Origin: Gammaproteobacteria bacterium
GTDB taxonomy: Bacteria > Pseudomonadota > Gammaproteobacteria > SZUA-229
DNA length: 9,163 nucleotides
Assembly (NCBI GenBank): GCA_011321985.1
Contig: DROB01000146.1
Span: forward strand, 1-9,163
Reading direction: 5' to 3'
This document shows positions 6,479 to 9,163 of the stretch, piece by piece. The position numbers and the translations under genes were made by a program. The notes beneath the pieces were generated by a model. It did no database searches. It was not told the DNA's origin and was given only the letters and a program-made list of their open reading frames with translations. Numbering within the stretch: position 1 is the first letter of the stretch; each line of letters starts with the position of its first letter.

Positions 6479-6571
6479 GGTAAGTCAAAAGAAAAAACAA
6501 AACCTGATCAAAAATAACTAATGAGCAGATAGATCACTGTTGCCAGACAAACACATTGTTTTTGACTTACC
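6479..6571. repeat. 12-bp perfect inverted repeat enclosing 69 bases
   Basis: GGTAAGTCAAAA (6479-6490) and TTTTGACTTACC (6560-6571) are perfect inverted copies. The enclosed 69 bases are AT-rich and hold no ORF. They could be the ends of a small miniature element or the closing stem of an RNA. No flanking target duplication was seen. Confidence 0.65.
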
Positions 6572-6611
6572 TTCCACCTTAGCAAGCCAAAAATACCGCC
6601 CATTTAAGCAG

Positions 6612-6639
6612 TTGCTTTACACAAAAGTCCGAGTATAAT
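6612..6639 (+). promoter_or_regulatory. Sigma-70 promoter for argDF
   Basis: TTGCTT (6612-6617) and a perfect TATAAT (6634-6639) are separated by 16 bases. This is the best promoter in the window. Transcription should start near 6645-6647, giving a leader of about 85 bases before argD. No clear ArgR box (AT-rich palindrome with TGAAT/ATTCA half-sites) is visible around it. Confidence 0.7.
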
Positions 6640-6648
6640 CAGCTCTTT

Positions 6649-6675
6649 AAAGCGGTAGCCAAGGCTACCGCTTTT
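6649..6675 (+). terminator. Terminator-like hairpin in the argD leader
   Basis: AAAGCGGTAGCC (6649-6660) and GGCTACCGCTTT (6663-6674) are perfect inverted copies, giving an 11-bp stem with a CAAG loop. TTTT, then G, C and another T run follow. It begins a few bases after the predicted transcription start, so it is either a 5'-end stabilising hairpin or a terminator that limits readthrough into argD. The U-run is interrupted, which weakens the terminator reading. Confidence 0.5.
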
Positions 6676-6730
6676 GCTTTTTATGCTATTTTGTTTATAG
6701 AACAAACCTAAATACAGTTAGATTCAGATC

Positions 6731-7951
6731 ATGACGACCAACGAACATATTATGAAAACTTACGCCCCCCTTGATGTAATGTTTGAACACGGTGAAGGTG
6801 CGTATCTATGGGACAGCAATAAAGAAAAGTACCTTGATGCATTAAGCGGCATCGCTGTCTGTGGACTAGGCCATGCGCACCCTGCTATTACAAAAACCAT
6901 CAGTGAACAGGCTGCAAAGTTATTGCACACTTCTAACCTTTATCAGATCGACAAACAGCAACGTCTGGCGGACCAGCTCTGTGAAATCTCGGGTATGGAT
7001 CGCGTATTTTTCTCAAACTCTGGTGCAGAAGCCAATGAAGCCGCGATCAAGATCGCCCGCCTTTACGGACATAAAAACGATATCACTAATCCCAATATCA
7101 TCGTGATGGACAGCAGTTTTCATGGCCGGACAATGGCGACACTCAGTGCGACGGGCAACCGCAAAGTACAGGCTGGGTTCGAACCACTGGTACAGGGGTT
7201 TATCCGCGCACCGTACAACAATATCGAAGCGATAAAAAATATTGCAGATAACAACAATGACGTGGTCGCCATCCTGGTCGAACCGGTACAGGGTGAAGGC
7301 GGGGTCAATATCCCGGATGCGGACTATCTGAATCAGCTACGCGAGATCTGTGACCAGCAAAACTGGTTATTGATGCTCGATGAGATTCAGACCGGCATGG
7401 CACGTACCGGTAAATGGTTTGCTTTTCAGCATAACGAGATACAACCCGATGTGATGACTCTGGCAAAAGCACTGGGTAATGGTGTACCCATCGGCGCATG
7501 CCTGGCCAGTAAGAAAGCCGGTAATGTTTTTCAACCAGGCAATCACGGTTCAACATTTGGCGGTAATCCGCTGATGTGCGCAACCGCTTCGACGGTGATC
7601 GATACCATCGAATCCGGGAAATTACTCGCTAATGCAAAACAGATGGGCGGATACATCGCGGACCGGTTTACAGAAAAACTTGCCGAGCTCGAGAGTGTGC
7701 GTGAGATCCGTCATCTTGGTCTGATGATCGGTATCGAGCTGGATAATGATCAACTCGATGGCGAATGTGCTGAGCTGGTAAAGTCTGCACTACAGAAACA
7801 CTTATTGATTAACGTAACTGCGGGCAATGTCATACGCCTGTTACCCCCATTGATCATCACACAGGAACAGGCTGACACTATCATCGATACGGTGACTGAG
7901 CTGATCGTTCACGCATCACAGAAAACCCTCTCAACTAAAAGTGCAGCGTAA
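6731..7951 (+). CDS. argD: Acetylornithine aminotransferase
   Basis: 406-residue class III PLP aminotransferase that converts N-acetylglutamate semialdehyde to N2-acetylornithine with glutamate as donor, in arginine biosynthesis (cytoplasmic). N-terminal motifs GEGAYLWD and DALSGIAVCGLGHAHP are typical of ArgD. SNSGAEANEAAIK (95-107) binds the PLP phosphate, FHGRT (130-134) stacks on the cofactor, LDEIQTGMARTG (216-227) carries the cofactor Asp217, and Lys246 in TLAKALGNG is the Schiff-base lysine. STFGGNP (274-280) completes the site. Length is normal. The ATG at 6731 has no strong Shine-Dalgarno, but its N-terminus fits the family; an in-frame ATG seven codons later would cut into the typical start. 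It forms an operon with argF four bases downstream. ArgD often also acts on succinyldiaminopimelate; specificity cannot be read here. Confidence 0.93.
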   Translation: MTTNEHIMKTYAPLDVMFEHGEGAYLWDSNKEKYLDALSGIAVCGLGHAHPAITKTISEQAAKLLHTSNLYQIDKQQRLADQLCEISGMDRVFFSNSGAEANEAAIKIARLYGHKNDITNPNIIVMDSSFHGRTMATLSATGNRKVQAGFEPLVQGFIRAPYNNIEAIKNIADNNNDVVAILVEPVQGEGGVNIPDADYLNQLREICDQQNWLLMLDEIQTGMARTGKWFAFQHNEIQPDVMTLAKALGNGVPIGACLASKKAGNVFQPGNHGSTFGGNPLMCATASTVIDTIESGKLLANAKQMGGYIADRFTEKLAELESVREIRHLGLMIGIELDNDQLDGECAELVKSALQKHLLINVTAGNVIRLLPPLIITQEQADTIIDTVTELIVHASQKTLSTKSAA

Positions 7952-7955
7952 CACG

Positions 7956-8891
7956 ATGAATGCTCCAGCTATACAAGCCAACCGTAACAAAGTAAGACAT
8001 TTTTTAACACTGACTGACCTAAGTTCGGGTGAATTCAGATCGCTTATAAACCGCGCGATCGAATTGAAAGCCATGCAGCACCGTGGAGAGATTTTTGAAC
8101 CCCTAAAGAATAAAGTGCTGGCGATGATCTTTGAAAAATCATCGACACGAACCCGCGTCTCATTCGAATCGGGCATGGCACAGTTTGGCGGTCATGCCAT
8201 CTTCCTTTCACCACGTGATACACAATTAGGTCGTGGTGAACCGATACAGGATAGTGCGCGTGTTTTATCCAGTATGACTGATTGCCTGATGGTCAGAACC
8301 TTCGAGCATGAAAAAGCCGAATTATTGGCCGAATATTCTTCTGTCCCGGTCATCAACGGCCTGACAGATGATGTGCACCCCTGCCAGTTACTGGCTGATA
8401 TGCAAACCTGGTTCGAACAGCGCGGTGATATAAGAGGCAAGAGAGTCACCTGGGTAGGTGATGGCAATAACATGTGCCACTCCTATATGCATGCCGCCAG
8501 GCTGCTCGGCTTCAAGCTAATCATCGCCTGTCCTGAAGGGTTCGAACCCGACGAAGTGTTTATCGATGAAACGAGGGATGCTATCGAGATAACGCAGGAT
8601 GTAAGAACTGCCTGTACCGGTAGCGACTTGATCGTCACCGATGTCTGGGCCAGCATGGGCCAGGAGGAAGAACAAAAAGTTCGGGAGCAGGCTTTCAGTG
8701 ATTTTCAGGTGACACCAGAATTGATGGCACTGGCGAATGAGGATGCCCTGTTCATGCATTGCCTGCCTGCGCACAGAGGTGAAGAAGTCAGTGCTGATGT
8801 TATCGATGGCAGGCAGAGCGTAGTCTGGGATGAAGCTGAAAATCGCCTGCATGCACAGAAAGCTTTACTCGAGTTTTTACTGGTAGACTGA
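7956..8891 (+). CDS. argF: Ornithine carbamoyltransferase
   Basis: 311-residue enzyme that joins carbamoyl phosphate and ornithine to give citrulline. The carbamoyl-phosphate motif SSTRTR is at 62-67 and HPCQ at 131-134. The ornithine-loop motif DVWASMGQE starts at 219, and MHCLPAHRGEE, with the catalytic cysteine, spans about 267-277. The start chosen is ATG 7956, four bases after the argD stop; a GTG at 7941 would overlap argD and add five residues not typical of the family. Neither has a good Shine-Dalgarno, which fits translational coupling to argD. Family length (about 300-310) matches. The SMG-type loop argues for ornithine rather than acetylornithine or putrescine as substrate. No terminator follows, so the gene at 8938 may be cotranscribed. 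Confidence 0.94.
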   Translation: MNAPAIQANRNKVRHFLTLTDLSSGEFRSLINRAIELKAMQHRGEIFEPLKNKVLAMIFEKSSTRTRVSFESGMAQFGGHAIFLSPRDTQLGRGEPIQDSARVLSSMTDCLMVRTFEHEKAELLAEYSSVPVINGLTDDVHPCQLLADMQTWFEQRGDIRGKRVTWVGDGNNMCHSYMHAARLLGFKLIIACPEGFEPDEVFIDETRDAIEITQDVRTACTGSDLIVTDVWASMGQEEEQKVREQAFSDFQVTPELMALANEDALFMHCLPAHRGEEVSADVIDGRQSVVWDEAENRLHAQKALLEFLLVD

Positions 8892-8937
8892 AACTGTTCG
8901 ACTATTGACACCATCCACTAATAGAAAACGGATAGCC

Positions 8938-9163
8938 ATGTGTGAAAAAACATCTCACTATGTCCACGTTTTTTTTATTATACCGGTTTTACTCATCACA
9001 TCATTTCCACACGATGTGCTCGCTGTCGAGTCAGGAAAAACTAACACTACCCATCCCCTGTGCCCTGCAACGGGCACCGATGCTACTGTTTATACACGGC
9101 CTCCCGCATTCCCTCCGGGTCAACTAGAAAATACGGAGATAGAAGCAAATACGACACAATCCA
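8938..9163 (+). CDS. Exported protein, N-terminal part; possibly LptD/OstA-like
   Basis: An open frame from ATG 8938 runs 75 codons to the window edge without a stop. It starts MCEKTSHYVHVFFIIPVLL, a signal peptide with h-region VFFIIPVLLITSF and probable cleavage after VLA (about residue 30). The mature part is Thr/Pro-rich with one cysteine (HPLCPATGTD), then PPGQLENTEIEANTTQS. The last segment recalls the start of the OstA-type repeat domain in LPS-transport proteins such as LptD (a P.EIEAD-like strand), and an early cysteine also fits LptD, but the match is thin and the product is tentative. GGAT lies five bases before the ATG. It begins 46 bases after argF on the same strand with no terminator between. 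A different secreted protein is equally possible. Confidence 0.5.
   Translation, partial: MCEKTSHYVHVFFIIPVLLITSFPHDVLAVESGKTNTTHPLCPATGTDATVYTRPPAFPPGQLENTEIEANTTQS

Larger units (their letters stand above)
6214..6610. other. Structured non-coding intergenic element
   Basis: About 400 bases between the terminator and the argD promoter with no supportable gene. Open frames exist on both strands (6195-6500 minus, 6288-6521 plus), but they have no ribosome sites, low-complexity ends, and one runs through the terminator hairpin. The stretch instead carries several inverted repeats, annotated separately. Its core (AGTCACTTTTTGG and the matching CCAAAAAGTAACC) resembles dispersed intergenic repeats I recall from other proteobacterial genomes, where spurious ORFs are also called. 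It could be a repeat family member or encode a structured RNA. Confidence 0.5.

Noticed and set aside
6195..6500. Minus-strand 101-codon open frame
   Set aside because: It runs through the loop and 3' arm of the terminator, lacks a ribosome site, and lies in the repeat-rich non-coding element.
6288..6521. Plus-strand 77-codon open frame
   Set aside because: No Shine-Dalgarno, Lys/Gln-rich low-complexity end, and it follows inverted-repeat structure rather than coding constraint.
7941..7955. Alternative GTG start for argF overlapping argD
   Set aside because: It adds five atypical residues and has no ribosome site; ATG 7956 fits the family better.
8905..8910. Perfect -35 box TTGACA ahead of the gene at 8938
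   Set aside because: No -10 element is found 16-18 bases downstream, so it is not a supportable promoter.
8942..9127. 61-codon open frame starting four bases after ATG 8938
   Set aside because: It is in another phase of the right-edge gene, which has a proper signal peptide and a better start.
1..9163. CRISPR arrays, tRNA or rRNA genes, transposase genes
   Set aside because: No regularly spaced repeats, cloverleaf sequences or transposase motifs were found on either strand.

Overview
The window looks like ordinary chromosome from a gammaproteobacterium of moderate GC content. The protein families point that way: a NAGGN-type amidotransferase, ArgD followed directly by ArgF, a secreted PDZ protein, and a membrane-embedded urate-oxidase-like domain. 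No phage, plasmid, CRISPR or tRNA features are visible. The species cannot be read from the sequence. A marine or moderately halophilic lifestyle is only suggested, because the left-hand gene belongs to an osmolyte pathway.

Layout, left to right. (1) asnO (minus strand, 9-1790) encodes an asparagine-synthase-family amidotransferase of the N-acetylglutaminylglutamine amide pathway; its usual partner ngg would lie just off the left edge. (2) Divergent from it, 1992-2330 encodes a small four-helix membrane protein with an apparent internal duplication. (3) 2331-2829 holds no intact large gene. It has a possible decayed minus-strand ORF, and then a 22-codon leader ORF with its own Shine-Dalgarno and hairpins, immediately before the next gene. 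(4) 2830-3810 encodes an exported PDZ-domain protein without a protease domain. (5) Converging on it is a hydantoinase B / N-methylhydantoinase homologue (minus, 3848-5336). Its 5' end is broken by a frameshifting deletion whose junction is an 11-base sequence readable in both the lost and the retained frame. (6) Divergent from that, 5528-6124 encodes a five-helix protein like the membrane part of cytochrome-c urate oxidase PuuD but without the cytochrome domain; a textbook rho-independent terminator ends it. (7) 6214-6610 is a non-coding, strongly structured intergenic element with several inverted repeats. (8) A near-consensus promoter followed at once by a terminator-like hairpin leads into argD (6731-7951) and argF (7956-8891), two steps of arginine biosynthesis around ornithine. 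(9) A further exported-protein gene starts at 8938 and runs off the right edge; it may be an LptD/OstA-type protein, but this is tentative.

The genes form separate transcription units rather than one system. The most unusual items are the broken, partnerless hyuB beside a stand-alone urate-oxidase membrane domain, the leader ORF with competing hairpins ahead of the PDZ gene, and the structured repeat element with the attenuator-like leader upstream of argD. I did not find a clearly new multi-gene system.
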